Assembly: GCF_016859285.1 (NCBI RefSeq)
Contig: NC_053422.1
Coordinates: 20,220,001 to 20,284,000 of the forward strand
From: Xiphias gladius
Lineage: Eukaryota > Chordata > Actinopteri > Istiophoriformes > Xiphiidae
DNA length: 64,000 nt
Reading direction: 5' to 3'
Below the pieces are notes generated by a model. The model was given only the letters and a program-made list of their open reading frames with translations, was not told the DNA's origin and searched no databases. This document shows, piece by piece, positions 12,853 through 64,000 of this stretch; the first letter of the stretch is position 1; each line of letters starts with the position of its first letter. Both the position numbers and the translations under genes were made by a program.

Positions 12853-15724
12853 CTACAGGAAAGGGAATAGTCTCTTCTTGAGGATGTAGAGAACTGTGGC
12901 GAGGAAGAGAGCCAACGCCAGGAAGATGAGCAGTTTATCAGTGAGCTCCCTGCGGTTGTACTTGGTGATGAGTTTTCTCCCGAGCTGGATGGTCCCTGTC
13001 ATGGTCTTAAATTCCTCGTTGGTCTCTTGGATTGTCCTTGAGGACGTTGCTTCAAACAGAGGTGAAAACTTTTTTCAGGAGGGTGGGGTTGCACACGTAA
13101 TTAATATCAATGGATATTCATGTCAGATGGTGTCCATTACATCAGGTTAACCTTAAGCAATGTAAATTGGTTGAGATTTAAGTTAAGCAAAACTAAGTGA
13201 ACAATCATATGTATAATTAGGAATGTTGTTAACACACTCCCTACTTAAGGTCTTTCCTTCACTAACCTAGTGATGTAATGGCCTCTTCGCTCTGCTGAAC
13301 CTGCTGGGCCATCATCCGGCTGATGCTCATAAGATTTTCTGTAATGTTGCTGGTTGTCTGGGCCAGGCCCTCTTTTTTCATCTTCCTGAGAAAGAGAAAC
13401 AATAACCAAGATTTTATTGCTAGGCTAATGCTATAACTAAAAGTCTCCCAGATGTTACAAACAATGTATTCTTCTAAATGCAACACTGAAAGAATTTAGT
13501 ATGTTGTTTAAAGATACTCTGAAAAATATAATGCTGATGCCTGACTTACTCTAACCATTAGGACACACATTCAGCTCACCTCTGTCTCAAGGTAATATCT
13601 GCTCCATAAATAAGTGCCTGCTTTTCCATATTGTCTATGGACAGTTTGCTTGCAAGGTTGGCTTTCCTCCAAGCTTTCTGGTTACTGCAAAATTTACCAA
13701 AAAAAAAGAAAAAAATTATTTTAAAAAAATTATTTTTTTGATAAAGTAGGCAAGTTTAAGCAGGGAATCCAGTTTGTCGGCATTATCAACACAGAAATGT
13801 GACAAAATACACAGCAGTTTACATTTCACTGACATTCAAAACTCAGGAAATGGAAGAATATTTCAAACTAAAAGACATTACCTCATCATCTGTTTTCTGT
13901 GTCCCTCTACCTGACTGATCAAAGCTTGCTTGTCTGACTCTTTGTCTTGCTCCATTGCCATCTGCTCTAAATCCTGTCAAAGGAACAAAATAGTTCAGAT
14001 GTTTGCCGAGCCATCTATTATTAAATTATTATTATTAAGATATATTTCTATTTCTAAACAATAACCATTGCAATTCATTGAAAGATGACAAAATTGAAAT
14101 GTATTAATCATACTTAAAACAACAACAACATTGAAAGATATGTCATGAGTCTCTAATCCTCTTGTACCCTGCCACTGTTATCAGCATTGCGTCTGAGACT
14201 GATTCAAAAAGTACCACTTTTTTATTGTCAACCGATTACATCTGTTTAAGTGTGATTGTTCGGCACACTCATCTGCTGGTCAACTGCCCTTAACTAGCAC
14301 CAGAATACATTTTATTAAGTTTTATTTTGTAACTCAACATAGCCTTTCATCATTTTGATAAGAATACCATGTTTTCCTGTTCAGTATTGACAGATGTCAT
14401 TGGTAATTCATACACCAGCGTGGCTGTAACATTACACCATATAAGAACCCAAAACATGTGTCATCTGTAAAGAGAGGTAGTGTTTCCTACCTGAATCCGC
14501 AATCTGAGATTGTGGAAACTCTTTTTCACATCTGCGTTCAGTTCTGTCAGCTTGCTCTGAGGGCCCGTGCACTCATTAATATCCTGATGACAGGGTGAGA
14601 CAAGAATGAGAGATGTACTGTACATGCCTCCTGCATCACTTCTTGGTGAAGTTATTGGTATCAACATGTTGCGTTCATTGGACAGTGCTGCTGGAGTGTA
14701 AGTGTTGCTCTCTCAGGATGAAGAATGAGAGGAATTAAAGTGCTTTAAAGTGAGCCTGTTCTGGTTTCAGGCCTCTGAATTATCACCCACATCTGTGATT
14801 TGTTCAGCGAATCAAACCGAACAGTGAATAATGAAATGCAATAAAATAGCCATATGGATTATCAGCCTCAAAAAAAAGCAGTTCTAAGACAGCTAGCGAT
14901 GATTATTTTCATTATCGATTTATCTTTTCTACATTTTATGATTAATTGTTTAGCCTTAAAATTTTACAAAGGAAAGAAAAATGCCCATTTCTTGCCCTTC
15001 AAATATCTAGTTTTGTCTGACAGATAGTCAAAAACCTAAAGATATTCAATTTAAGATATAAAAACGAAGAAAAGGCAACAAATCATCACATCTGAGACAC
15101 CGAAAGCAGTAAGTTTCGATACAAGGCTTTTAAAGACTGGTCGCCTCTGAAATTGATGTTGAATCATTTTGCCTACTGAAGAAAAAATCTCAAACTGGAC
15201 TACATTTTAAATTTGCTTAAAAACAAGGCACACACACAAAATTACTGTATAATTAGTGAGCTAACAGAACTCGGTAATTGGGAAGTCTTTTTTTTTTTCT
15301 AAAGGACATTTAAACATTCAAAGCTGGAAATCAGTGTCGGTACTGTTTTCTGAGCTGTCTTTAGAGCCAATTTATTATACTGGTATTTTATTTCGCACTT
15401 CTCAAAAGTGCCGTGACTTGTCGGTAAGCACACGTGACAAGCTATTTTGACTGGAAAAGATACGTTAAAGCCAGTTTACTCCACCGGTAGCTCAGGTTGG
15501 CAGAGCGGCTCGGACTGTCGGTTACACCGGCTGACTGCAGCCGCAAACACACAGACCGAAACGCGGTTCTCCTTGTCGACGAGGTCAAACACTCGCATGT
15601 TGTAACGTAGCACCATGTAGTCTTACCAAATAAATATTCGCACCTGGATGAGAGCTTTAATTTCCAAGTCATATTTGAGTATTTCTTGCTCACAAATTCG
15701 GACGTGGACATCTAAGGACGCCAT
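12853..15724 (-). CDS. bnip1: BNIP1 / Sec20 vesicle-transport SNARE
   Basis: ER-resident SNARE (Sec20 family) for retrograde Golgi-to-ER transport, with known links to apoptosis. Six coding exons on the minus strand: 15724-15644, 14583-14491, 13973-13882, 13684-13580, 13385-13267 and 13049-12853. All are bounded by AG/GT and all phases join, giving 228 codons plus stop, the length I know for human BNIP1. It starts MASLDVHVRICEQEILKYD and ends KKRLFPFL. The central SNARE region reads SLMxISRMMAQQVQQSEEA-like (here NLMSISRMMAQQVQQSEEA). The final exon carries IQLGRKLITKYNRRELTDK followed by one C-terminal membrane anchor (LLIFLALALFLATVLYIL). The start was chosen because it aligns with the family N-terminus. 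The gene is convergent with nkx2.5 and lies head-to-tail behind atp6v0e1. Confidence 0.96.
14880..15200 (+). mobile_element. Non-autonomous hAT-like MITE, copy 4
   Basis: Diverged copy of the same family in bnip1 intron 1: GATTATTTTCATTATCGATT near the start and TTTTGTCTGACAGATAGTCA, AAAGATATTCAATTTAAGAT inside. Confidence 0.55.
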
Positions 15725-16215
15725 GTTGCCAACGTAGACCGCTCACACTACGGTAAGCAGGAAGCCGGTTTTGAACTGCGACTGTCAACATTTCTCGTAC
15801 ATTCAAACTCGACACATTTTATGGAAATAAAAATATAACGAAACCAATATATACCGCATTTAAATGATAAATACCATAACCATACATCGTTCTGTACTAT
15901 ACATTTTATTATATACCGTTTATGAAAAACGCACTGAAATCACAAATGTATATTCCTTAGTGTGTTAAGAACTTTCAGCAGAATAAAAGCCTATTAATGA
16001 CATTTTTGGTAAAGTAATTACAATTTATCATGAAAATAAAATGCATATATTTTTGTATATACACATCAACAAAAAGGAGAAAATATTTTATCTACATTGA
16101 TATTATTCACTAAGAAAATTAAGTTATTACAGTGGACACTTTGGCAATGGTCACTAGATCATAAATTGGGCAAAACAAAATACAAAAGTTATGGACCAAT
16201 GGAGTTGATTACTAC

Positions 16216-16221
16216 TTTATT
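16216..16221 (-). terminator. Likely atp6v0e1 polyadenylation signal
   Basis: TTTATT on plus is AATAAA on minus, about 550 genomic bases beyond the stop and about 490 bases short of the bnip1 start codon. The two genes are therefore tightly packed. Confidence 0.45.
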
Positions 16222-16587
16222 AATTATCAACAATTGAATAGTTTACATCCATCAGTAATAATAACAGACAAAGAGGGATCACATCAAACACACCACACAT
16301 CAACTATTTAAAGTCAAGCTCATTCATATTAACAATAGCATTAACACAATATACATCATATATAAACCAAACAACACCAAGTGAAGGCTGCTTTAATTTA
16401 AAGTAAAGCACATTCAGTGAGATCTTTCAGAAGTCCTTTGGGAATCATTTTTGTACAAGGCACCAGTGGGGGCATCACTAAATAATCACATCGGGATCTG
16501 AGTTTAAGGCAATTCAGAAGGAATGAGCTTCGCATGGAGTGAGTAGCAAACATCCATTGGTTGGCAGCAGTGTGAGGTCCTCCCCTG

Positions 16588-16743
16588 CTGAGAAAAATGA
16601 CAAACAGTTTTAGAGAAAACCAAGCCAAGCAATAAAATAGATTATCGATAGTCTACATATAAGTACAGTATCAATTTGCTGCATAGAAGATACTGCATCG
16701 AATGTGAATTCAGTGCTTTAGCCGTTCAGGGGAAGATATTTAC
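16588..16743 (-). other. Probable 3'UTR intron of atp6v0e1
   Basis: After the stop codon the minus strand reads AAAGCAG|gtaaat (donor at 16744/16743) and later a pyrimidine-rich run ending tttctcagCAG (acceptor at 16588). This makes a 156-base intron in the 3'UTR. The acceptor is a NAGNAG tandem, so exon starts at 16587 or 16584 are both possible. Confidence 0.5.
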
Positions 16744-16773
16744 CTGCTTTGTCAAGAGTCCTGGAAATTTAAA

Positions 16774-18527
16774 TTAAGACCAGTGATGGTTCAGGTACCA
16801 GATGGTGTCAGTGGACAGAGCAGGTCCAAAAAGTGGGTTCAGCTGGGCAAGAATTGCTATTAACCAGCTGGTAGACAGAAAGGATAGTAAGATCAAATGT
16901 GTCAATACAAAACGTCTCAGCAACAAAACCAAGCACTTAAAAACATATCCTTCACAGCTTGGTGATGTGGGTCATTTCCTATTGTCTAACAAAAGGTAAT
17001 TCTGAAATTAGGCCTACATATTTCATGGTAAAACATCCAGCTGTTAGGATTATTCTACGCAGCCTCAAACTGAGGGACTTTGGGAAATGACTTCTCTTGC
17101 CTGCAACACTCTGCTTTGTCTCTGCTGCCCTCTTTTGCCCATTTGACACGTAACATGACACCGTATGCACACTTGCACCTAATTGTGAACATAAATATTT
17201 TATCAGAGGACAGCTATACTATGTATATGCAAAAAAGGACTAAGTCCAATGACAAGCTGTTTTATTGTGACACTAATGCACAAAAATCAATATGGAGTGA
17301 CAGAAGGAATCACTGTATATAGATTGAATAAATGACCACTTGTGGAAATGGGGGCCTATATCTGTTGTATTACTTGGGTTGCAATCTAAGATTGTTTTCA
17401 TAATCATTTTATCCACCGATTACTTGCTCGATTTTTTTTGCTCAAATAAAATGACAAAAAAATAGTGAAAAATGTCTTATAAATTTCCTACAGCCTGAGG
17501 GGACACCTTCAGATGTCTTGTTTTGTCTGACACAGCAGTCCAAAGCCCCAGAGTATTCAGTTTATCATCACATAAGATAAAAGAATAGCAGCAAATCCTC
17601 CCATTTGAGAAGATGGGACAAGGGAATGTTTCATATTTTTGCTTGACAAATTACTTGATGAATAATAGATTATTAAAACAAATGCCAATTTATGCCATAG
17701 CTGATATTCTAACAGACTTATTTTGGTTAAATATGTGCTATAGGTGCACATATATCTATATATGATATGTTTTAAAACACAGACTACCACAACGTAATAT
17801 TGGAGAAATCCTGGTACATTTCCAGGATGATAATACTTACAAGAGGTAGCAACAAACTGCAGTTAACACCAGCATTGTGACTATCACTCTGCGGGAATGG
17901 GAGAAAAATCATTAAAAGTGGCATAATTTACATCTCAGTACTGCATAAATGGTTGTCAAATACATCATAGGCCATTAGATAGCTTGATCTCGTGATAGTG
18001 ACAAATAGGAAAATAAGGGAAGTCGCATTAGGCACACTTTCCAGACACGGAGTGCATTTTCTCCTGAACTCTGTATCTTAATATAATAACATGTAAAATA
18101 AAGACTTATTGTAGGGAAATGCCAGAAACTCTAGCACAAAAAGGCAGTAGTAAGTATGGCCCTTCCTCCGACTCAAGCAGGAGGAAGGGCTGTCAAATTA
18201 GCTTCAGTTAGAGCTAACCAAAACTTTTACTTAAGTAACGTTAGCACACAAGGTTCCTTAAATTGTTCAGGTATCGTTGGGATTACTTATTTAAAAGCAA
18301 ACGCTATTTTATACTCTGTAAGTCTGTTTGTATCAAACGAGAGTCATGGGACAAACTACAATCTAAAAAAAAAAAAAAAAAAATTTGGCTAGCTGAAAGC
18401 TAAAGTGAAGCTAACAAACTTACCCTCTGTTTGGTCCTTTGGGAATAAAGAGCGGCACTACTCCTCCAACTATGGCCCAAAACAGGGTCACCACAGACAT
18501 GGCGATCACGAAACTTAGTTCCGCCAT
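16774..18527 (-). CDS. atp6v0e1: V-type proton ATPase subunit e1
   Basis: Small hydrophobic subunit e of the V-ATPase V0 proton channel, acting in acidic organelle membranes. Three coding exons on the minus strand (18527-18424, 17888-17841, 16867-16774) with AG/GT borders and matching phases give 81 codons plus stop, the size of human ATP6V0E1. It starts [17 protein letters not shown]. The exon 1/2 junction rebuilds [16 protein letters not shown], the most conserved stretch of the family. Exon 3 reads [15 protein letters not shown] and ends with [10 protein letters not shown], close to the usual TIWYLKYHWP. Two membrane segments are expected (about residues 7-27 and 35-55). The N-terminal dozen residues differ from mammalian e1, as is usual for this family. 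Human e2 is the alternative, but the neighbours favour e1. Confidence 0.94.
17378..17710 (+). mobile_element. Non-autonomous hAT-like MITE, copy 3
   Basis: Diverged copy of the same family in atp6v0e1 intron 2: TTGTTTTGTCTGACACAGCA, AGTATTCAGTTTATCATCAC and CATTTGAGAAGATGGGA match the interior of the 52-kb copy. Confidence 0.6.
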
Positions 18528-19746
18528 GGTGGGGCTTTGTTTAAAACCAAGAATATCTCAGGAGCACGAACTTCTGACTTGGGGTAACTTCTCCTCTGTT
18601 CATCTGCACCCGATGGAAGATTAAAAAAAAAAAAAGCAGCACGCATCACATGACCATTAACCAGAGAGGGGGGCGGTGACACGGGTTCCTGTCTGCACTA
18701 AACACTCATTTGTAAAGCGTATGTATGGTTAATGCCTGAACTCACTGATAAGATGCAACAAGGGCCAATATGGGCTTTTTTTCCTATGAATCAGCACACT
18801 ATTTCATGCCATATCAATATTTAAGTTTAGAACAGTTAAAAAAAACCGAAGATTGGCCGGTAAAATATCAAGATTATGAGAAATTTTCTTGGATGGGGAA
18901 CATGCTGTTCGACTGCCTTAACAATAGTGTCCAGTTTGTGTGAAAGAGTGACACCTATTGTTCATTTTGTAAAATCACACATTTGTTAGTACCATACAAT
19001 ACCAAGTCCGTTATCAAAAATTTAATCAAAACTGATTTCATTCCACTTATAATGCAACTTTTTCCTTAAAACGCACGTAGCGTTTAACTCAAACATGTAC
19101 TTATCCATTTTTAACTAATTATGATGCTCATTTGAGTCCAACCCTAAAAAAGATGAGCAGTTCAATCTGTGGAAGATACATTTATGAACCCACCACTAGC
19201 ACTTTACTCAGGCAATCAGCAGTTTCCTTGAATGTCATGCTCTAACAGATTTCAACCAAGAGCACTTCAGTGAAATTCTGTCATATCTACCTAAATATCA
19301 CATGCAGACATCTGCATTTCGGGCCTGTCCTATCATCTCTCCAGCTCAGTTGCTGACATCCTTACATATTTCAAGAATCAAAGGATATGAATAATCAATA
19401 CCGGGCCCCATACACTCCAGCACTTCTACTCTGTAGCATGTAGGTCAAAAAGAAGAGCACAAGTTAAATTATCAAAAATTAGTTTCTCTAATCCAGCACT
19501 GGATTCAAAATTGGTGCTCTACAGTGTTGTGTATGCATGTGGACTCTTACACCTTCCATAATGACTAAAATTTTATGACGGGCGAAGTAAGGTGAAAAGG
19601 ATCATGGCATTAGACTACTTCAAATAAGGTGTGCATGTTTGAAATAGAGATTCCTTGACCTACAAATACAACTGACATGATGGAAAGACAAAATCATTCC
19701 CCCTCCACAACTAAAACATGAGACAAATTGAGGTCCATTTATACAG
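18528..19746. other. atp6v0e1 5' flank and rpl26 3' flank
   Basis: No coding exon was seen. Sequence just above the atp6v0e1 start (18528-18700) includes an A-rich run at 18623-18634 and a short G-rich stretch, and must contain its promoter. The rest is AT-rich and featureless to my reading. Confidence 0.5.
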
Positions 19747-19752
19747 TTTATT
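19747..19752 (-). terminator. rpl26 polyadenylation signal
   Basis: TTTATT on plus (AATAAA on minus) starts 19 bases after the stop codon, giving the very short 3'UTR typical of ribosomal protein genes. Confidence 0.65.
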
Positions 19753-19770
19753 GATAGCAAAAGATCATTT

Positions 19771-23790
<4,020 letters not shown>

Positions 23791-24476
23791 TCAACTACAT
23801 TCTCAGCTTAGAAATGCTGCAGTTGTTTGACACATATCACTCTAAACTACTGAAACGTGATTCCTACAAGCACAACTGGATTTAGGAGAAAATCGAGTTA
23901 AGCTATGAAACTTTAAGGCTAGGAATTGAACGTTTGCATCAACGTAAGTTTAATGCTTAGCATTTCAGTTTTGTCTCCTGGATCACGAAAAGCATCTTCG
24001 TGCGACCAAAATTGCAACAGTTTAACACACTTCCTACGTTTTAATTTTTGAAATTTCAGCTAGCTTCAAAACTGAATGCTAAGCTAAATAACGCTAATGT
24101 TAGCATAATATAGCAGACAGACTGCAGCGATGGTTTTCCCGTGCCGACATTAACTCAGTAATATCGTTAAGAACACTACATACTAAAAAGAAACCCCATT
24201 CACTGTGAAGGAAGCCGAGCATTAATCGCTAGCACCAGGAATCGAGCTCCTTCATAACCCGTAACCGACATGCGGATACCTGCCAGACCTAACAGGGGGA
24301 CCAGACACTATGAGGTCTTATTTACTCATCAGTCATCCATATGTGTTCAATATTGACCTTCTTTTAATTGTGACAAGGTTTAAAAAGTGTTTGGGTTTTC
24401 ATACAGATTCACAGTGACATTAAACGGAGGATGGATGGTGATAACTTTCGTGAAATTATCTGCCAGGAATGCTTAC

Positions 24477-24513
24477 CCTACCCTTTGCTCCTCTATGGCC
24501 GGCGGAAAAGAGA
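24477..24513 (-). promoter_or_regulatory. rpl26 non-coding exon 1 with 5' TOP-like start
   Basis: On minus the sequence TCTCTTTTCCGCC (from 24513) is a terminal oligopyrimidine-type start as in ribosomal protein mRNAs, followed by about 30 bases and a donor GGGTAGG|gtaagc (exon end 24477). Splicing to 23749 places the ATG four bases into the next exon. TOP mRNAs are translationally controlled through mTOR/LARP1; the role here is inferred from the motif. Confidence 0.6.
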
Positions 24514-25199
24514 CTCGCTATGTACTTCCGCTGGCATTAGTTCACACTCAAGTCTCGCGAGATGTTCACAGACAGACGATAAAAAACAGGAATAAACGAT
24601 AAACATAAAACACGAGCACTTACGTTTTAACGTTTTAGACACCGCTGCGTGTAAGTCTTACATTCGACTTATGGGGTTATTTTGAAGCTTTTTGTTCATC
24701 TTGCCTTTTTTATGGTCCTGCATTATTACACGAATTAAAGTTCATTAACATGAATGTTACTACCCTCCTTTTATCTAAAAAGTCTTCACTGCTTTTATTG
24801 GGCTACTGCTTTTAATTTCTGTGGCATTATAACGATAGTTTGCTGTCCATTTGATATAGGCTGTTGCCAAAAGATGGCGCCAAATCCAATTAATCAATAA
24901 CCTGCAACTGAAAACAAGTTTTGTATATGATTCATCAAGTTTTGGCCTATGTTCATCACACACTGTGCTGTTATACTTTTCTTTCATCTTAGGACGAAGA
25001 ACCGATGACATTATCGCAATGCCAAAGTAGAATACACGTAAATGTCACGCCAAAGCGTAGGCCTGTCGTTTTACTATGAAATAGAGCCTAAATTCCTGGC
25101 ATTCCAAAAATTCAGTATAAGGCACCAACTGAGCAATTGTGTTCGGGATTGGTCTTAGCTACATCATTGGGCCACTATGATAAACAAGCACGAGGTGAG

Positions 25200-25583
25200 G
25201 TGGTGGTGGGTGGGGGGGGGGGGGTCATACCGGCAGACCACTTAAGCATTGACCTCCCATCTGAGCAGACAGAGGCGACCCCCTGTCCTGCGCTCGCCGC
25301 AACTACTACATTGACCGAGCGAACCACCGACACACAAGCGGAGGCGCGCAGTTTCACCGGAGCCCGCTGCCTGCCCGCCCGCCTGCCTGCCTGCCTGCCT
25401 GCGCTGTCTGCCTGCCTGCCTGCGAAAAGTGATGCTGTCATAGCCCCCTGCGCCGCGGACAGAGAGCCTCTTTCCCCTCCCGCACCCCCCTGGTTCTTCT
25501 CGGGCTGACCGTCGCGGTGGCAGTGCGGATGTGGAGCCCGCAACGCAGCGCTTTTCACCCGTCGGCAAGCATCGGAGGAGAAG
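25200..25583 (+). promoter_or_regulatory. Probable promoter/5'UTR of the B-beta-2 transcript
   Basis: GC- and CpG-rich block between AT-rich neighbours. It holds a G run (25213-25224) and CCTG tetranucleotide repeats (25382-25422). Directly upstream of the beta-2 start codon. No clear TATA box seen, so transcription probably starts from a CpG-island-type promoter. Confidence 0.5.
25382..25422 (+). repeat. CCTG tetranucleotide tract
   Basis: Two short CCTG runs separated by a GCTGT interruption, in the 5' flank of the B-beta-2 exon. Confidence 0.8.
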
Positions 25584-61368
<35,785 letters not shown>

Positions 61369-62094
61369 GTAAGAAGTGGTCTCACAAAACTATCATGTCT
61401 AACACCTCCAGAATGTCACATGTAATCTTGTAAATGGCCCTATGCCTTGTCTTGCTGGTGTGTTAAAAATTTTACTGTTGGGCGTGGAGGCAAATGGCAG
61501 GTTATGACCTGACGGCAGGGAAAAAAATCTGAAAATTCCTGATTAATCTTGAATGGAAACAAAAACAAAACATTTCAAGCTGCAGCCTCTGGTACCTTTC
61601 AGGCTTATTTTAGAGATAAAGGTAGAATATGGAAACTTATAAGATTGTGATTGTGAAGTGTTAATGTTCTATAAATGTAAAATATGAAAACTTCCAGTCA
61701 CTATTTCGATAAGTATTTTATAAAAAGTGGATCATTCTTAATCTTCAAAATGCACCATGAATTATAGTGCTGTAAAAGTCATTATGTTCCCATTGCAGAC
61801 ACTGAATTCAAGTTCCCCATTTATTCTTTTATTTCTTTGATATCTTGATTTTATATAAATGACATACTATAGAAAAGTATCATCTAGCAATTTCTTAAAT
61901 GCAGTTAAGAAGAATAATCTAAATAATTTCACATTTTGTAAAATATGTTTTATCTTATTGTGTATATATTATATTAACTTTTATCTTGTTAATCGTGTTA
62001 AAAGAGCTCCATTCCAATAAAACCTTAATCTCCTCCTAACCAATATATTAAGATATTCCCTTAAATACCACACTGTATTTAATTTGGTTAACTT

Positions 62095-62283
62095 TGGACA
62101 GAGCCCGTCTGGCTGTTTCCCCGTTTCCAGTCTTTACGCTAAGCTAAGCTATACGGCTGCTGGCATTAGCTTTATATTGAACACACAGACATGAGAATTG
62201 TTTCAGTCAATCAATCATCTAACTCTTGGGAAGAAAGCAAATAAGCGTACTTTTCAAAATGTCTAACTATTCCTTCCAAAGAA
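62095..62283 (+). mobile_element. MITE-like repeat family B, copy 2
   Basis: Shares CTTTACGCTAAGCTAAGC, CGGCTGCTGGCATTAGCTTT and TAACTATTCCTTCCAAAG with the 59.8-kb copy, same orientation. Confidence 0.6.
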
Positions 62284-62945
62284 ATTTAGCAGTCTAGAAA
62301 AAAACGAATTGGAAGGCCAAAGGTGCCAAACTTTTGAATGGACCCGTCTTTCTGGAAAGGCATAATGTTATTAGGCACTTTTCAGAGCAGACATTTTGAC
62401 TTGTCATGGTAGCTGCATGATGCCAGGACCCTGAAACTGAAACAGCTAAATTGAATTCAGTTATTAATTTTATCACTTGCACACATGCTTTTCCCATGTG
62501 ATACTTCAAAACTGATCTGTGACAAACGCCCACCTTTAGTTTGCACATTGAGTAGTCTGAGGTCTAGATAAGACATATTCAGACAAGCTGAATAAGTCAA
62601 CATTTAGCATTCAGTCATTATTCTATGATAGCCTTTAATCCTGCATGAACATCTTAGAAACACATACCACTATATATCTCTCTAAGTCAATTCAGTTTCT
62701 CTTTTAAACATCCGCTGAATATCATATGCCCAGTTTCAGTGCTGATAAATGACAGTCTGACACCATCCAACACGCTATCTGTGGGCAGTTTAGAACTGAG
62801 ACTGGCAGAAGAAAGTGAGAATGAGTGATCGATATGTGCGCTGAGGTGAAGACCATGAACGGATCATCCTCTCTCTGTGTCTCTCATTCTTATCACTCCA
62901 CTACCACTTTAATTTTCACACAAAGCAGGCGGGCACATGGACACT

Positions 62946-62970
62946 GTGTGTGTGTGTGTGTGTGTGTGTG
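62946..62970. repeat. (TG)n microsatellite
   Basis: Short TG run in the intron after exon 4 of ppp2r2b. Confidence 0.9.
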
Positions 62971-63331
62971 TCTGCCATAGTAGATTAGTGCTGTGTTCAG
63001 CGTGTCTCTCCCTCTTTGTCTGACTGGCCAGGGGATCATAGCAACCTGGAGGACAGGCCGGGACTGTGGAAATCCTGTTTAGAGGCTGTGAAATCTGTGC
63101 AGGGCGAGAAAGCAGAGGAGGAGAGGGAGGAAATCAGAAATATTAGTCCAAAATGTCGCCAAAAAAAATCAAACAAAAAATGTATGATGTTACGTTTATT
63201 GTTCAGTATCTCCTTAAAACATGAATTGTGATGTGCTGCTTTAAAAGGAGAAACTGCTTTTAAATTCTGTGTTGTAGATACATTTCAAAGAGTATAAGTT
63301 ACTTTTTAAAGAAGGAACATATTTATTTAAA

Positions 63332-63375
63332 ATATTCTGTTTTACATACTATAATATTCTGTTTTACATACTATA
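63332..63375. repeat. Perfect 22-bp tandem duplication
   Basis: ATATTCTGTTTTACATACTA plus TA is repeated exactly twice (63332-63353 and 63354-63375). Confidence 0.9.
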
Positions 63376-63715
63376 AGGAAGAGGAATTATTAGGTTGTTG
63401 CGAAGGTGCAGGGGCAAGCTGTACAGTGTAACTGTCAGTGTTTGGGGGTTATGGGTTAATACGGTCCGTGTCTCTCTGGACAGCCAGTGAAAGACATGGA
63501 AATGAAGTGACACCCATGGAGATACAGCAGCCTGCTGGGCTGCCATGTCTCTCTGTCAGTGCCAGCAACAGACGAGAGAAAAAGGGAAGAAGCAGTCGAT
63601 TTGTTCTCCTCTTTCCCTCCCCTCCTTTCTCTCTTTGTCTGGTTTTTATCTGGCCAACGGGGGGCTGCATGCAGACTGGTGCTGGGTGTCTTTGAAGCCC
63701 AAGCAGCACTGTGTA

Positions 63716-63719
<4 letters not shown>

Positions 63720-63812
<93 letters not shown>
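63720..63812. repeat. (TG)n microsatellite
   Basis: TG run ending in a short GC alternation, leading into the terminal dispersed repeat. Confidence 0.97.
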
Positions 63813-64000
63813 TTGTTTTACTATATTTGGGGGACCTGAAAACCAGGAGCCCACTACACTTGTGGGGTCCGACAGCTTTGTGGGGATCAAAATGCTGAAC
63901 CCCACATGTTTAAATGGCTGTTTGAGAGTCAAGACTTGGTTTTAGGGTTCAGGTTAGAGTTAGGTTTAGGTTAAGGTTAGGGTAAGGGGCTAGGAAATGC
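63805..64000. repeat. Teleost dispersed repeat with telomere-like end (cut by window edge)
   Basis: After the TG tract, the run TTTTACTATATTTGGGGGAC, TGTGGGGTCC, TGTGGGGATC and then degenerate GGTTAGGG units (about 63941-63985) ends with GGGGCTAGGAAATGC. I know this motif order from a common fish repeat associated with CA microsatellites. Confidence 0.55.

Larger units (their letters stand above)
61369..64000 (+). other. ppp2r2b intron after common exon 4 (continues right)
   Basis: The next expected coding segment (starting with a V-P-V-L-like motif after TSLR) was not found, so the intron runs past the window edge. Contains family-B MITE copy 2 and the terminal repeat. Confidence 0.6.

Noticed and set aside
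16398..16628. 76-codon minus-strand frame below atp6v0e1
   Set aside because: Lies in the 3'UTR of atp6v0e1 and crosses the probable 3'UTR intron boundary; no family resemblance.

Overview
The window is vertebrate nuclear DNA, almost certainly from a teleost fish. Genes have GT-AG introns, coding density is low, long (CA/TG)n microsatellites are very frequent, and several repeat families I recognise as typical of teleosts are present. The gene order nkx2.5 - bnip1 - atp6v0e1 - rpl26 matches the NKX2-5/BNIP1/ATP6V0E1/RPL26L1 neighbourhood of human 5q35, and ppp2r2b (B55-beta regulatory subunit of PP2A) follows on the right. I cannot name the species.

Layout. 1-6.4 kb: non-coding DNA upstream of nkx2.5, with microsatellites and candidate cardiac regulatory sites (MEF2-type at 5519, GATA/Smad-type cluster at 5876-6079). 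6458-8145: an almost perfect (CCG)n tract of about 1.69 kb, lying where the first half of nkx2.5 exon 1 should be. 8146-9577 (+): the rest of nkx2.5, comprising the exon 1 tail and exon 2 with homeodomain, NK2-specific domain and C-terminus. 12853-15724 (-): bnip1, six coding exons, 228 aa. 16774-18527 (-): atp6v0e1, three coding exons, 81 aa, plus a probable 3'UTR intron. 19771-24512 (-): rpl26, 145 aa, with a non-coding TOP-type first exon. 25584 to beyond 61368 (+): the 5' half of ppp2r2b. It has two alternative first coding exons (beta-2 type at 25584, beta-1 type at 50903) and common exons 2-4; the rest of the WD40 propeller lies to the right of the window.

The long ppp2r2b introns hold a decayed Ty3/gypsy retrotransposon on the opposite strand (about 41.3-44.0 kb), several dispersed MITE-like families, a pair of adjacent hairpins at 46.7 kb, and long TG tracts on the sense strand.

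Functionally the genes are unrelated: a cardiac transcription factor, an ER SNARE, a V-ATPase membrane subunit, a ribosomal protein and a neuronal phosphatase subunit. They share a conserved neighbourhood, not a pathway. The points most worth a second look are the CCG tract that deletes or obscures the start of nkx2.5, and the ppp2r2b 5' region. The latter keeps the mitochondrial-isoform exon and carries simple triplet tracts near the beta-1 start, recalling the CAG repeat of human PPP2R2B that expands in SCA12. I found no system that I can defend as wholly new.
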